The position numbers were made by a program, and so were the translations under genes. Shown one piece after another: positions 44,543-56,239 of a stretch of DNA of 64,000 nucleotides. Source of the DNA: Typhlomys cinereus (lineage: Eukaryota > Chordata > Mammalia > Rodentia > Platacanthomyidae); assembly GCA_023101885.1 (NCBI GenBank), contig JALPQD010000233.1:682001-746000 (forward strand), given 5' to 3'. Within the stretch, counting starts at the first letter, position 1; the number at the start of each line of letters is the position of its first letter. The notes beneath the pieces were generated by a model, which was not told the DNA's origin, did not search any database, and was given only the letters and a program-made list of their open reading frames with translations.

Positions 44543-47500
44543 CTAGGAGCCACCAATTAGGGAGTACATACGGTGCTTAATTTTGTGGGTTTGGGATACT
44601 TCACTTAATATAATTGTTTCTAATGACATCCATTTCCCGGCAAATTCCATTAATTCATCATTTTTGATGGCTGAGTAGTACTCCATTGTATAGATGTACC
44701 ACCGTTTCCTTATCCACTCGTCAACTGTTGGACATTGGGTTGATTCCATGACTTTGCTATTGTAAACAGTGCTGCTATGAACATGGGCGTGCTTGTGCTA
44801 TTGAGGTGAACCTCTGCTGCATGGGGGGTTATTCCCAAAAGTGGAATCGCAGGGTCATATGGCATTTCAATCTTTAATTTCTTTAAGAATCTCCAGATGG
44901 CTCGCCAGAGTGGCTGTATGAGCCTGCATTCCCACCAGCAATGTAGGAGAGTTCCCCTCTCTCCACATCCTCTCCAGCATTTGTTGTTGTTTGTATTGTG
45001 GATTTTTGCCATCCTGACTGGGGTGAGATGATATCTCAGGGAAGTCTTGTTTTGCATTTCCCTGATGGCTAAAGAAGTGGAGCATTTTTTAAGATATTTG
45101 TTAGACATTTTAATTTCATCCCTGGTAAAATTTCTTTTAAGTTCCAGGGCCCATTTTTTAATTGGGCCATTGGTTTCCTTGATGTTTAGTTTTCTAAGTT
45201 CTTTGTGCACTCTGGATAGTAGAGCTCTATCAGATATGTGGTTAGTGAAGATTTTCTCCCATTCTGTGGGTTGCCTTTGAGCTCATGTTACAATCTCTTT
45301 ATCTGAACAGAAGCTCTTTAATTTCACAAGATCCCAACTGTTGAGAGTTGGTAGCAGTGACTGTGCCATTGGATGTCTGTTTAGGAAATGTTGGCCTAGC
45401 CCAATCAGCTCGAGGGAGTTCCCTATCATTTCAATTATGATTTTTATAGTCTCTGGCCTGATATCAAGGTCCTTGATCCATTTGGAATTAAGTCTTGTAC
45501 ATGGTGACAAGTACGGGTCCAGCTTTAATCTTCTGCATGTGGAGATCCAGTTTTGCCAGCACCATTTGTTGAAGATGCTGTTCTTTTTCATTGCATTCTT
45601 TGGGCCCCTTTGTCAAAGACCAAATGGCTGTAACTTTGTGGGCTTATATCTGGGTCTTCAATCCTTATCCATTGATCTGTGTGTCTATTTTGAAGCCAGT
45701 ACCAGGCTGTCTTTATAACTATGGATTTGTAGTATAGACTAAGGTTCGGTATGGTAATACCTCCAGCAGTGTTTTTGTTACTCAGGATTTTCTTTGCTAT
45801 CCTGGGTCTTTTGTGCCTCCATATGAATTTTGAGATTGTTTGGTCAACTTCTTTGAAGAATTGCTTTGGGATTTTAATTGGTATAGCATTGAATTTGTAT
45901 ATTGCCTTTGGTAGGATGGTCATTTTTACGATGTTGATTCTGCCAATCCAGGAACATGGGAGGTCTTTCCACCTTCTGGTGTCTTCTGCTATTTCTTTCT
46001 GTAGGGTTTTAAAGTTTTCATTGTAAAGGTCTTTTACCTCCTTGGTTAGGTTTATACCAAGGTATTTCATTTTTTTAGGGGCTATAGTAAATGGGATTGT
46101 TTCTCTCAAGGCTTTTTCACTTCTTTCATTCTGGGTATATAGGAAGGCCTCTGATTTTTGCTCATTTATTTTGTATCCTGCCACCCTGCTGAACTTCTCA
46201 ATTAGTTCCAGGAGCTTCCTGGTTGAGTTTTTGGGATCCCTCAGGTATAAGATCATGTCATCTGCAAATAGGGATAGCTTGATTTCTTCCTTGCGGATTT
46301 GAATCCCTCTTATGTCCTTTTCTTGTCTTATGGCTTCAGCTAAGACTTCAAGTACAATATTGAATAGAAGTGGTGAGAGTGGACAGCCTTGTCTAGTTCC
46401 TGATCGAAGTGGGAATGCTTCCAATTGTTCCCCATTGAGCATAATCCTTGCTGTGGGCTTGTTGTATACAGCTTTTATTATATTGATAAAGGTTCCTTCC
46501 ATTCCTACTGTCTCTAGCGTTTTGATCATAAAAGGCTGTTGGATCTTGTCAAAAGCTTTTTCTGCATCTATCGAGAGTATCATGTGGTTTTGGACTTTGG
46601 ACGGGTTTACATGATGAATTACATTTATTGATTTGCATATGTTGAACCAACCTTGTGTGCTGGGGATGAAGCCTACTTGGTCCCCGTGAATAATCTTTTT
46701 AATATGTTTTTGAATCCGATTTGCTAAAACTTTGTCGAGAATCTTTGCGTCTGTGTTCATCAGGGAGATCGGCCTATAGTTTTCTTTTTTAAGCGAGTCT
46801 TTATTAGGTTTTGGGATTAAGACGATATTAGCTTCATAGAAGGAATTTGGTAGTGTTCCTTCCTTTGTTATTTGATGGAACAGTTTAAGGAGTATTGGTG
46901 TTATTAACTCCTTAAATGTCTGGTAGAACTCTGTGCTGAATCCATCTGGTCCAGGACATTTTTTGGTGGGAAGATTCAAGATTACTTCCTCAATTTCCTT
47001 ATATGTTATAAGACTATTTAAATAATTCGCAACTTCCTGATTCAATTTAGGTAAGTTGTGTTTACTTAGAAATTCATCCATCTCTTTTGTGTTGTCAAAC
47101 TTCACAGAGTATAAGTTTTTGAAATATGATGTTATAATTCTCTGGATTTCTTGGGTATCAGTAGTGATAACTCCATGTTCATTTCTGATTTTGTTAATTT
47201 TGGTTTTTTCTCTCCTGCTTTTTGTTAATTTAGCTAGGGGTGTATCTATCTTACTGATTTTTTCAAAGAACCATCTTTTTGACTGGTTTATTTTTTCTAT
47301 CATTTTCTTAGTCTCGATTTCAGAAATTTCTCCCTTATTTTGCTAATCTCCTCTCTTCTACTACTTTTGGGATCAGATTGCTCTAGTTTCTCTAAAGCTT
47401 TAAGCTGCATTGTTAAGTTGTTTATTTCTGATGTTTCCATTTTTTGATGTAGGGATTAAGAGCTATGAACTTACCTCTTAGAACAGCTTTCATTTTGTCC

Positions 47501-48363
47501 CAGAGATTTTGGTAAGTTGTATTTTCATTATCATTCACTTTCAGGAAATCTTGAATTTCCTTTTTAATTTCTTCCTGAATCCAGTTCTCATTCAGCATCA
47601 TATTGTTAAGTTTCCAGGAGTTAGTATATTTTCTCTTGTTTGATGTGTTGTGGATGTCCAGCTTTAGGCTGTGGTGGTCTGATAGGGCACAGGTTAGAAT
47701 TTCAACTTTTTTGTATATGTGTAGATTCATTTTGTGGCCCAATATGTGATCTATTTTGGAGAAAGTTCCATGTGCTGCTGAGAAAAATGTGTATTCTCTG
47801 GTACTTGGGTGAAAAGTTCGATAAAGATCTGTAAGATCCATTTCTTTCAGGGTTTGATTAAGTTCCAAAGTGTCTCTGTTAAGCTTTTGACCTGTTGATC
47901 TATCCCATGTTGAGAGGGCGGTGTTGAAGTCCCCAAGCATTATCGTTTGGGGGTTGATTTCTTGCTTTAGACACTGTAGGGTTTTCTTAATGGATGTGGA
48001 GGGGCCCATATTGGGCGCATATATGTTCAGCATTGTGAAGTCTTCCTTGTGAATTGTACCTGTGACTAAAATGTAGTATCCATCCGTGTCTCTTATAATT
48101 TTCTTTGGTTTGAAGTCCACTTTGTCTGATAGCATAATGGCTACTGCTGCCTGTTTTCTGCTTCCATTTGCTTGTAGAATTGTTGACCAGCCTTTTATTT
48201 TTAGAGCGTGCCTATCTTTTGTGGTGAGATGGGTTTCCTGCAGGCAGCAGATTGATGGATTGTGATTTTTGATCCCAGTTTGTAATCTGTGTCTCTTGAT
48301 CGGTGAATTAATTCCATTAACATTTAATGTTATAATGGAGAAACTATTTTTAATTCTAGACAT
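44543..48363 (-). pseudogene. ORF2p-like: L1 ORF2 (endonuclease/reverse transcriptase), frame-broken
   Basis: Minus strand. Endonuclease domain in frame 48363-47422: LNVNG, QETH, GDFN, KIDHIL and [10 protein letters not shown] motifs carry the catalytic residues. The reverse transcriptase frame 47303-45588 has [14 protein letters not shown], then the catalytic [12 protein letters not shown], then YLGINLT. The C-terminal segments 45591-45283, 45210-44710 and 44749-44543 include the Cys-rich knuckle [18 protein letters not shown]. At least two one-base deletions fall near 47330 and 47440, plus breaks near 45590, 45250 and 44730. The start MSRIKNSFS is set by the ORF1 spacing. Catalytic motifs are intact but the protein cannot be made in one piece. 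Confidence 0.93.
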
Positions 48364-49462
48364 TTATTATGTTTAGTAGTTTTTACAAGTATATTGCTTG
48401 GCTTTTAATGGTGTTATACTTGCCTTCTGTTCTCCCGGATATGCCTGTTTTTTTCTTCACGCTTGAGTATCATTTCTAGCATTTTTTGAAGGCCTGGTTT
48501 GGTGGACATATATTCCTTCAAGTTGTCTTTGTGCTGGAAGATTTTCTTTCTCCCTCGATCATGACGGATAGTTTTGCAGGGTAAATCAGCCTGGGTTGAC
48601 ATTTTTGCTCATTCAATACTTGAAGTATGTCTCTCCAAGCTCTTCTTGCTTTTACTGTTTCGACTGAGAAGTCATTTGTTATTTTAATAGGTTTACCTTT
48701 AAAAGTGACTTGTTTTTTCTCCCTTGAAGCTCTCAGCACCAGTTCTTTATCTTGAATGTGGAGTGTTTTAACTATTATTTGCCGTGGCGTGCTTCTGTTT
48801 TGGTCGTATCTGTTTGGGATGCGGAATGCCTCTTGTATATGGATGGGCCTCTCTTTTTTTAGATGAGGAAAGTTTTCCTTGATGATTGTTTGAAAAATTT
48901 CCTCAGGGGTGGTATTTTGAGATTCTTGCTCTGGTATTCCATGAATACACATGTTAGGCTTCTTCAGGGTGTCCCATATCTCTTGGATATTTCTCTCAAG
49001 TATCTTTTTGGCTTTAACCACCTCTTCCATTGAGCTGGTTAGTACTCCCACTTTATCTTCAAGGTCTGAAATTCTGTTTTCTGCTTTGTTAGTTCTGTTG
49101 ATAAGACTCTCTGTGGAGTTCTGGCTTGAAGATAACTTGTCTTGTAGCTCAGTTTTAAACTCTGCTTGAGTCTGTTTTAACTGCTCTATGCCAGTTTTTG
49201 TTTCTTACAGTTTTTCTCAACTCCTCCAAATGTCTCTTGTGTTCCTCTTCAAAGCGATTGATTCGATTATGTAATTCCTCCCGGATTTCCTCTTTCATAG
49301 TATTGAACATGGTAATGATCATATTTTGAAAGTCGTTATCCTGGGTCAGGCTTTCCGGGGGTTTGTTCTGGTTGGAGTCTAACATTATGGGATTAATTTC
49401 TTCAGTGGGAAATTTGTTACTTGAGTGTTGCTTCTCATGGATTTGCACTTTGACTTTGGCAC
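48364..49462 (-). pseudogene. ORF1p-like: L1 ORF1 (RNA-binding chaperone), frame-broken
   Basis: The N-terminal frame 49448-49155 holds a Glu/Lys-rich coiled-coil segment (EEIREELHNRINRFEEEHKRHLEEL). The main frame 49051-48518 has the RRM part (AFRIPNRYDQNRSTPRQIIVK) and C-terminal domain (ARRAWRDILQVLNEQKCQPR, then YPAKLS). The tail lies at 48602-48414. The expected start, ATG in the second L1 at 55834, reads GTG here (49462-49460), and frameshifts occur near 49205 and 48540. 548 bases of it are identical to the second L1. ORF1p normally forms trimers on L1 RNA in the cytoplasm; this copy cannot be translated intact. Confidence 0.9.
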
Positions 49463-49910
49463 TGTCGTTTTAACTCTTAAGATCTTTCAATTTCACTAAA
49501 CTGAATTATTTGGCCTGGGGTTCTGGGGGTGAGCAAGGATGGAGCTTACCTAGATCGCGGATGAGGCCCGGCTGGACCGCGCGCTGATCCCGGCAGGCGG
49601 AGTGGAGTGGGGAAGGGAGGATGAGGGCATCGGTGTGGAGCTATTTAACCCGAGGGAAGATGGGGCGGGCCCGGGTGCAGGGGGGAGGTCCTCCTCGTCC
49701 CTCGGCCCTGCGCGCGGCTCTGACTGGATGGTGGGGTTAGGAGCTGGGTCCCTTTGGGCTGACCTGGGGTTCTGGTGGGCGGGCGCAGGCAGAGCTTACC
49801 TAGGTCGCGGGTGAAGGCCCGGCGTGGGTGGAGCTTACCTAGGTGGCATACGAAGGCCTGGCTGGACCGCGCTTGCGCGTCCCGACCAGCGGACCGGGGT
49901 GGGGAAAGGG
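49463..49910 (-). promoter_or_regulatory. L1 5' UTR with about 249-bp tandem promoter monomers
   Basis: GC-rich, CpG-rich 5' region with about 1.6 tandem monomers. The TTCTGGGGGT/TTCTGGTGGG block recurs at 49521 and 49770 (about 249 bases apart), and GAGCTTACCTAG recurs at 49542, 49792 and 49828, the last pair being a short 36-bp internal repeat. Tandem monomers of this kind serve as promoters in murine L1s; the same role is inferred here. A CTATTTAACC block lies at about 49641. Confidence 0.85.
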
Positions 49911-49927
49911 CTCCAAGATCTCATTTT
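49911..49927 (+). repeat. target-site duplication of nested L1, right copy
   Basis: CTCCAAGATCTCATTTT, matching 43454-43470 with one mismatch. It fixes the nested L1 as 43471-49910. Confidence 0.9.
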
Positions 49928-50188
49928 AAAACCTGTCCAAAACCAGGTGAACCATCTCTACTTTGTACAGAACAATCTGAATTAGTCCTCCTTAGGACCA
50001 CACCTCAGATCTAAGTAAAAAGCCAGCATTCTGACTGAAGTGCAGGCTTGAATTCTTGTTCCACCTTAGCAGGCATACACATGGGAGCATGTAATTAGAA
50101 AGCAGATTTGTCCCCCAAAAAAGGGAGCTCATACATACCAGGAGAAGGAATAAATTCCAATGAACTTTTTAGATCAAATTATATTTTC
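49928..50188 (-). mobile_element. ERVK-like interior, continuation after nested L1
   Basis: About 260 bases that were continuous with 43453 before the nested L1 arrived. No coding motif seen. It ends where L1 3' UTR sequence of a different element begins at 50189. Confidence 0.4.
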
Positions 50189-51203
50189 CTGTGATCCATG
50201 CTAGACTTTGGGGGTTCAATGATATGTTGGTAATTGGTAAAATAGGTCATGCAAAGTCCTATTTTGATTACTTCAACCTAACTTGTATGGAGTATCTTGC
50301 ATATCATTGCTCCTGCCCACCTTTAGGCTCTTACAATCTTACTGCCCCCTCTTCCGCAAATTTCCCTGAGCTTCAGGATGGGGAGAGATTAAGTTGGCCT
50401 GGTTCCAGGTGGTTGATGTAGAATCTCTAATTTTCTGAATTATGGTTTGTTAATTTTTTTTTCAGTTTTGCTGCTCCTGCACCGCCCTTGGCTCCATCCT
50501 GATGGGCCAGAGATAAAAGGCTTTTAAAATAGAGTCTTATTAAAAGAGTAGATTCAAAGGTAGATGGAATAAGAGTAGGAGACCACAGTGTGTGTAGGGG
50601 GTTAGTCTCCCATTTGCAGGATGGTTACCATCTATCTGCCCATCTCTATGCCCTCCCTAATTCATATGGAAGCACAAAAGTCCCAGGATAGTAAAAACAA
50701 TCCCAACCAGATATCTCATTACTTACTTGGAGTCCTTGATGGTGGCCTATTTTCTCTGCTGTACCATGGTCCCCTCTCTCCTTGTTTCTGGTGGGGCCCT
50801 CTTCCCCTTCCCTCTCTGCTTATAATCTTTGCAATTACTGTAGGTATTACAGAGATTTATTTTTGAGTGTGTCACTAATTGGGTTTAGTACTAGGATCCA
50901 CCTATTAGGGAGTACACACAGCACTTAATTTTCTGTGTTTGGGATACTTCACTTAATATAATTTTTTCTAATTCCATCCATTTCCTGGCATATTTCATTA
51001 ATTCATCATTTTTGATGACTGAGTAATATTCCAATGTATAAATATACCACATTTTCCTTATCTACTCATCAACTGTTGGGCATTTGGATTGATTCCATGA
51101 CTTTGCTATTGTAAACAATGCTGCTATGAACATGGTTGTGCTTGTGCTATCAAGGTGAATTTTTGCTGTAAGGGGGGTTATTACCAAAAGTGGAATCGCA
51201 GGG
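50189..51203 (-). mobile_element. L1 3' UTR (element 2), 3' tip displaced
   Basis: 3' UTR of the second large L1, starting abruptly at 50189 without a poly(A) side and extending to the ORF2 end. It carries at 50659-50704 a 46-base stretch that is the reverse complement, with few differences, of ORF2 antisense strand 45786-45829, so it is an inverted ORF2 patch. The tip is probably at 40040-40180. The ORF2 boundary is uncertain because the C-terminus is broken. Confidence 0.8.
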
Positions 51204-54200
51204 TCATATGGCATTTTGATCTTTAACTTCTTTAAGAATCACCAGATGGCTCGCCAGAGTAGTTGTATGAGCCTGCATTCCCACCAGCCATGTAGGAGAG
51301 TTCCCCTCTCTCCACATCCTCTCCAGCACTTGTTGTTTGTATTGTGGATTTTTGCCATTCTGACTGGGGTGAGATGATATCTCAGGGAAGTTTTGATTTG
51401 CATTTCCCTGATGGATAAGGATGTGGAGCATTTTTTAAGATATTTGTTAGACATTTTAATTTCGTCCTTGGTAAAGTTTCTTTTAAGTTCCAAGGCCCAT
51501 TTTTTAATTGGCCCATTTGTTTCCTTGGTGTTTGGTTTTCTAAGTTCTTTGTGTACTCTGGATAATAGCACTCTATCAGATATGTGGTTTGTGAAGATTT
51601 TCTCCCATTCTGTGGGTTCCCTTTGTGCTTGAGTTACAATCTCTTTATTTGAATAGAAGCTCGTTAATTTCATAAGATCCCATCTGTTGAGTGTTGGTTG
51701 TATTGACTGTGCCATTGGACTTCTGAGTAGGAATTGTTGGCCTAGTCCAATCAGCTGAAGGGAATTCCCTACCTTTTCAACTAAGGTTTTATAGTCTCTG
51801 GACTTATATTGAGGTCCTTGATCCATTTGGAATTAAGTCTTGTACATGGTAACAAGTACGGGTCCAGTTTTAATCTTCTGCATGTGGACAACCAGTTTTG
51901 CCAGCACCATTTATTGAAGATGCTGTTCTTTTCCATTGGATTTTTTGGGCCCCTTTGTCAAAAATCAAATGGCTATAATTGTATAGGCTTATATCTGGGT
52001 CCTCAACCCTTACCCATTGATCTGTGTGTCTATTTTGGATCTAGTACCAGGCTGTTTTTATAAATATGGATTTGTAATATAGACTAAGGTTTGGTATGGT
52101 GATACCTCCAGCAGTGTTTTTGTTACTCAGGATTTCTTTTGCTATCCTGGGTCTTTTGTGCCTCCATATGAATTTTGAGATTGTTTGATCAACCTCTTTA
52201 AAAATTGCTTTGGGATTTTGATTGGTATAGTGTTGAATTTGTATATTGCCTTTGGTAGGATGGTCATTTTTACGATGTTGATTCTGCCAATCCAGGAACA
52301 TAGGAGGCAATCCAGGAACATAGGAGGTCTTTCCACCTTCTGGTGTTTTCTGCTATTTCTTTTTTTAGGGTTTTAAAGTTTTCATTGTAAAGGTCTTTTA
52401 CCTCCCTGGTTAGGTTTATACCAAGGTATTTCATTTTTTTAGGGGCTATTGTAAATGGGATTGAGTCTCTCACGGCTTTTTCACTTCTTTCATTCTGGGC
52501 ATATAGGAAGGCCACTGATTGTTGTACATTTATTTTGTATCCTGCCACCCTGCTGAACTTCTCAATTAGTTCCAGGAGCTTCCTGGTGGTGTTTTTGGGA
52601 TCACTCAGGTATAGGATCATGTCATCTGCAAATAGAGATAACTTGACTTTTTCCTTGCCGATCCAAGTCCATTTTATGTCCCTTTCTTGTCTTATGGCTT
52701 CTGCTAAGACTTCAAGTACAATATTGAAAAGAAGTGGTGCTAATGGACAGCCTTGTCTAGTTTCTGATTGAAGTGGGAATGCTTCCAGTTTTCCCCCATT
52801 GAGTATAATCCTTGCTGTGGGCTTGTTGTATACAACTTTTATTATATTGATAAAGATTCCTTCTATTCCAACCTTCTCTAGGGTTTTGATCATAAAGGGC
52901 TGTTGGATCTTGTCAAAAGCTTTTTCTGCATCTATCGAGAGTATCATGTGCTCTTGAACGTTGGACTGGTTTATATGGTAAATTACATTTATTGATTTGC
53001 GTATGTTGAACCAAACTTGTATGCCTGGGATAAAGCCTACTTGATCCCCGTGAATGATCTTTTTGATATGTTTTTGAATCCGATTTGCTAAGACTTTTTT
53101 GAGAATCTTTGAATCTGTGTTCATCAGAGCGATTGGCTTGTAGTTTTCTTTTTTAAGTGTATTTTTATTAGGTTTTGGGATTAAGACGATATTAGCTTCA
53201 TAGAAGGAATTTGGTAGTTTTCCTTCCTTTGCTATTTGGTGGAACAGTTTAAGGAGTATTAGTGTTATTAGCTCCTTAAAGTATGTTAGAACTCTGCTGA
53301 ATCCATCTGGTCCAGGACATTTTTTGGTGGGAAGATTTGAGATTGCTTTCTCAATTTCCTCGTATGTTATAGGACTATTTAAATAATTCACAACTTCATG
53401 ATTCAATTTAGGTAAGTTGTGTTTACTTAGGAATTCATCCATCTCTTTTGTGATGTCAAATTTCACAGAGTATAAGTTTTTGTAAAATGATGTGATAATT
53501 CTCTGGATTTCTTGGGTATCAGTAGTGATAACTCCATGTTCATTTCTAATTTTGTTAATTTAGGTTTTCTCTCTCTTGCTTTTAGTTAATTTAGCTAGGG
53601 GTGTATCAATCTTATTGATTTTTTCAAAAAACCAGCTTTTTGACTGGTTGATTTACTCTATCATTTTCCTAATCTCAATTTCAGATATTTCTCCCCTTAT
53701 TTTGCTAATCTCCTCCCTTCTACTGCTTTTGGGATCAGATTGCTCTAGTGTCTCTAAAGCTTTTAGCTGCATTGTTAATTTATTTATTTTTTATGTTTCC
53801 ATTTTTTTGATGTAGGCATAAAGAGCTATGAACTTACCTCTTAGGACAGCTTTCATTTTGTCCCAGAGATTTTGGTAAGTTGTATTTTCATTATCGTTCA
53901 CTTTCAGGAAATCTTGAATTTCCTTTGTAATTTCTTCCTGAATCCAATTCTCATTCAGCATCATCGTGTTAAGCTTCCAGGAGTTAGTATATTTTTTGTT
54001 GCTTATGTTGTGGATGTCAAGCTTTAAGCCATGGTTGTCTTATAAGGTGCAGGCTAGAATTTCAATATTCCTGTATATGTGGAGATTCATTTGTGGCCCA
54101 ATATGTGATCTATTTTGGAGAAAGTTCTGTGTGCTGCTGAAAAAAATGTGTATTCTTTGGTGCGTGGATGAAAAGTACAATAGAGATCTGTAAGGTTCAT

Positions 54201-54723
54201 TTCCGTAAGGGTTTGGTTAACCTCCAAAGTGTCTCTGTTAAGTTTTTTGCCTATAGATCTATCCCATGTTGAGAGAGCAGTATTGAAATCCCCAAGAATT
54301 ATCGTTTTGGGATTGATTTTGTGCTTTAGATGTGGTAGGGTTTGCTTAATGAATGTGGGAGGGGCCGTGTTGGGTGCATATATGTTTAGTATTGTGAAGT
54401 CTTCCTGGTGAATTGTATCTGTGACTAAAAATGTAGTATCAATCTGTGTCTCTTATGATTTTCTTTGGTTTGAAGTCCACTTTGTCTGATAGCATAATGG
54501 CTACCCCTGCCTGTTTTCTGCTTCCATTGGCTTGTAGAATTGTTGACCAGCGTTTTATTTTTAGGGCGTGCCTATCTTTTGTGGTAAGATGGGTTTCCTG
54601 CAGGCAGCAGATTGATGGATTGTGATTTTTAATCCAAGTTTTTAATCTGTGTGTCTTGATTGGTGAGTTAATTCCATTAACATTTAGTGTTATAATGGAG
54701 AAACTATTTTTAATTCTAGACAT
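51204..54723 (-). pseudogene. ORF2p-like: L1 ORF2 (element 2), heavily broken
   Basis: Endonuclease N-terminus in 54723-54439 (LNVNG, QETH present). The RT frame 53466-52270 has [10 protein letters not shown] and the catalytic [12 protein letters not shown], then YLGINL. C-terminal pieces are 52336-52142, 52310-52041, 51826-51239 and 51431-51204 with the [18 protein letters not shown] knuckle. There are frameshifts throughout, including a 20-base tandem duplication at 52288-52327 (CAATCCAGGAACATAGGAGG). By eye, nucleotide similarity to element 1 ORF2 is clearly below that of the shared ORF1 block. Not functional. Confidence 0.9.
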
Positions 54724-55834
54724 TTATTATGTTTAGTAGTTTTTTAAGTATATTGCTTTGCTTTTAATGGTGTTATACTTCCCTTCTGTTCTCCCGGATA
54801 TGCCTGTTTTTTTTTCTTCACGCTTGAGTATCATTTCTAGCATTTTTAGAAGGCCTGGTTTGGTGAACATATATCCCTTCAAGTTGTCTTTGTGCTGGAA
54901 GATTTTTCTTTCTCCCTCGATCATGATGGATAGTTTTGCAGGGTAAATCAGCCTGGGTTGACATTTTTGCTCATTCAATACTTGAAGTATGTCTCTCCAA
55001 GCTCTTCTTGCTTTTACTGTTTCGACTGAGAAGTCATTTGTTATTTTAATAGGTTTACCTTTAAAAGTGACTTGTTTTTTCTCCCTTGAAGCTCTCAGCA
55101 CCAGTTCTTTATCTTGAATGTGGAGTGTTTTAACTATTATTTGCCGTGGCGTGCTTCTGTTTTGGTCGTATCTGTTTGGGATGCGGAATGCCTCTTGTAT
55201 ATGGATGGGCCTCTCTTTTTTTAGATGAGGAAAGTTTTCCTTGATGATTGTTTGAAAAATTTCCTCAGGGGTGGTATTTTGAGATTCTTGCTCTGGTATT
55301 CCATGAATACACATGTTAGGCTTCTTCAGGGTGTCCCATATCTCTTGGATATTTCTCTCAAGTATCTTTTTGGCTTTAACCACCTCTTCCATTGAGCTGG
55401 TTAGTACTCCCACTTTATCTTCAAGGTCTGAAATTCTGTTTTCTGCTTTGTTAGTTCTGTTGATAAGACTCTCTGTAGAGTTCTGGGTTGAAGATAACTT
55501 GTAGCTCAGTTTTAAACTCTGCTTGAGTCTGTTTTAACTGCTCTATGCCTGTTTTTGTTTCTTGCACTGTTTTTCTTACCTCCTCCAAGTGTCTGTTGTG
55601 TTCCTCTTCAAAGCAATTAATTAGTTTATTTATTTCCTCCCGGATTTCCTCTTTCATAGTATTGAACATGGTAATGATCATATTTTGAAAGTCATTATCC
55701 TGGGTCAGGCTTTCTTGGCCATTTTCCATGGGTTTGTTCTGGTTGGAGTCTAACATTATGGGATTAATTCCTTCAGTGGGAGATTTGTTTACTTGAGTGC
55801 TGTTTCTCATGGGTTTGCACTTTGACTTGGGCAT
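54724..55834 (-). pseudogene. ORF1p-like: L1 ORF1 (element 2), one main frameshift
   Basis: The N-terminal frame 55834-55451 (ATG kept, coiled-coil region with EEIREEINKLINCFEEEHNR) and the main frame 55413-54733 (RRM and C-terminal domain) are out of frame. The cause is a 5-base deletion in the GATAACTTG(TCTTG)TAGCTC stretch near 55500 relative to 49136. The main frame runs to the natural stop about 10 bases before ORF2. 549 bases (54928-55476) are identical to element 1. Confidence 0.9.
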
Positions 55835-56235
55835 TGTTGTTGTAAGTCTTAAGATCTTCTTTCAATTTCTATGTGTTTTTCACTGAACTGAATTATTTGG
55901 CCTGGGGTTCTGGGGGTGGGTGGGCGTGGAGCTTACCTAGGTCGTGGTGTGTCCTGGCTGGACCCGTGCGCGTTCTGTCCTGTGCAGCAGTGTGGGAAAG
56001 GGAGGACTCGGCGTTGGCGGGGCGTCAGTGGGGCCTATTTAACCTGGGGGAGCTGGGGAGGGGCCCGGGCGCAGGGGGTCCACCTCCCCCGCCCTGCGCG
56101 GCTCAGGCTCTGGCTGGCTGGTGGGAGGAGCTGGGTCCCTTGGGCTGCCTGGGGTTCTGGGGGTGGGCGGCCCGGAGCTTACCTAGCTCGAGGTGCGTGC
56201 GGTTCGGTGGCGTGAGGAAAGGGAGCGAGTGTCAC
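55835..56235 (-). promoter_or_regulatory. L1 5' UTR (element 2) with about 247-bp monomers
   Basis: TTCTGGGGGTGGG recurs at 55908 and 56155 (247 bases apart), GAGCTTACCTAG at 55930 and about 56177, and CTATTTAACC at 56035-56044. Same monomer family as element 1, with one full and one partial unit. Sequence switches to old L1 ORF2 at about 56236. Confidence 0.85.
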
Positions 56236-56239
56236 ACGA

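Noticed and set aside
45751..49169. Several plus-strand frames of 60-125 codons across the minus-strand L1
   Set aside because: They are antisense shadows of ORF1 and ORF2; the minus-strand reading carries the domain motifs.
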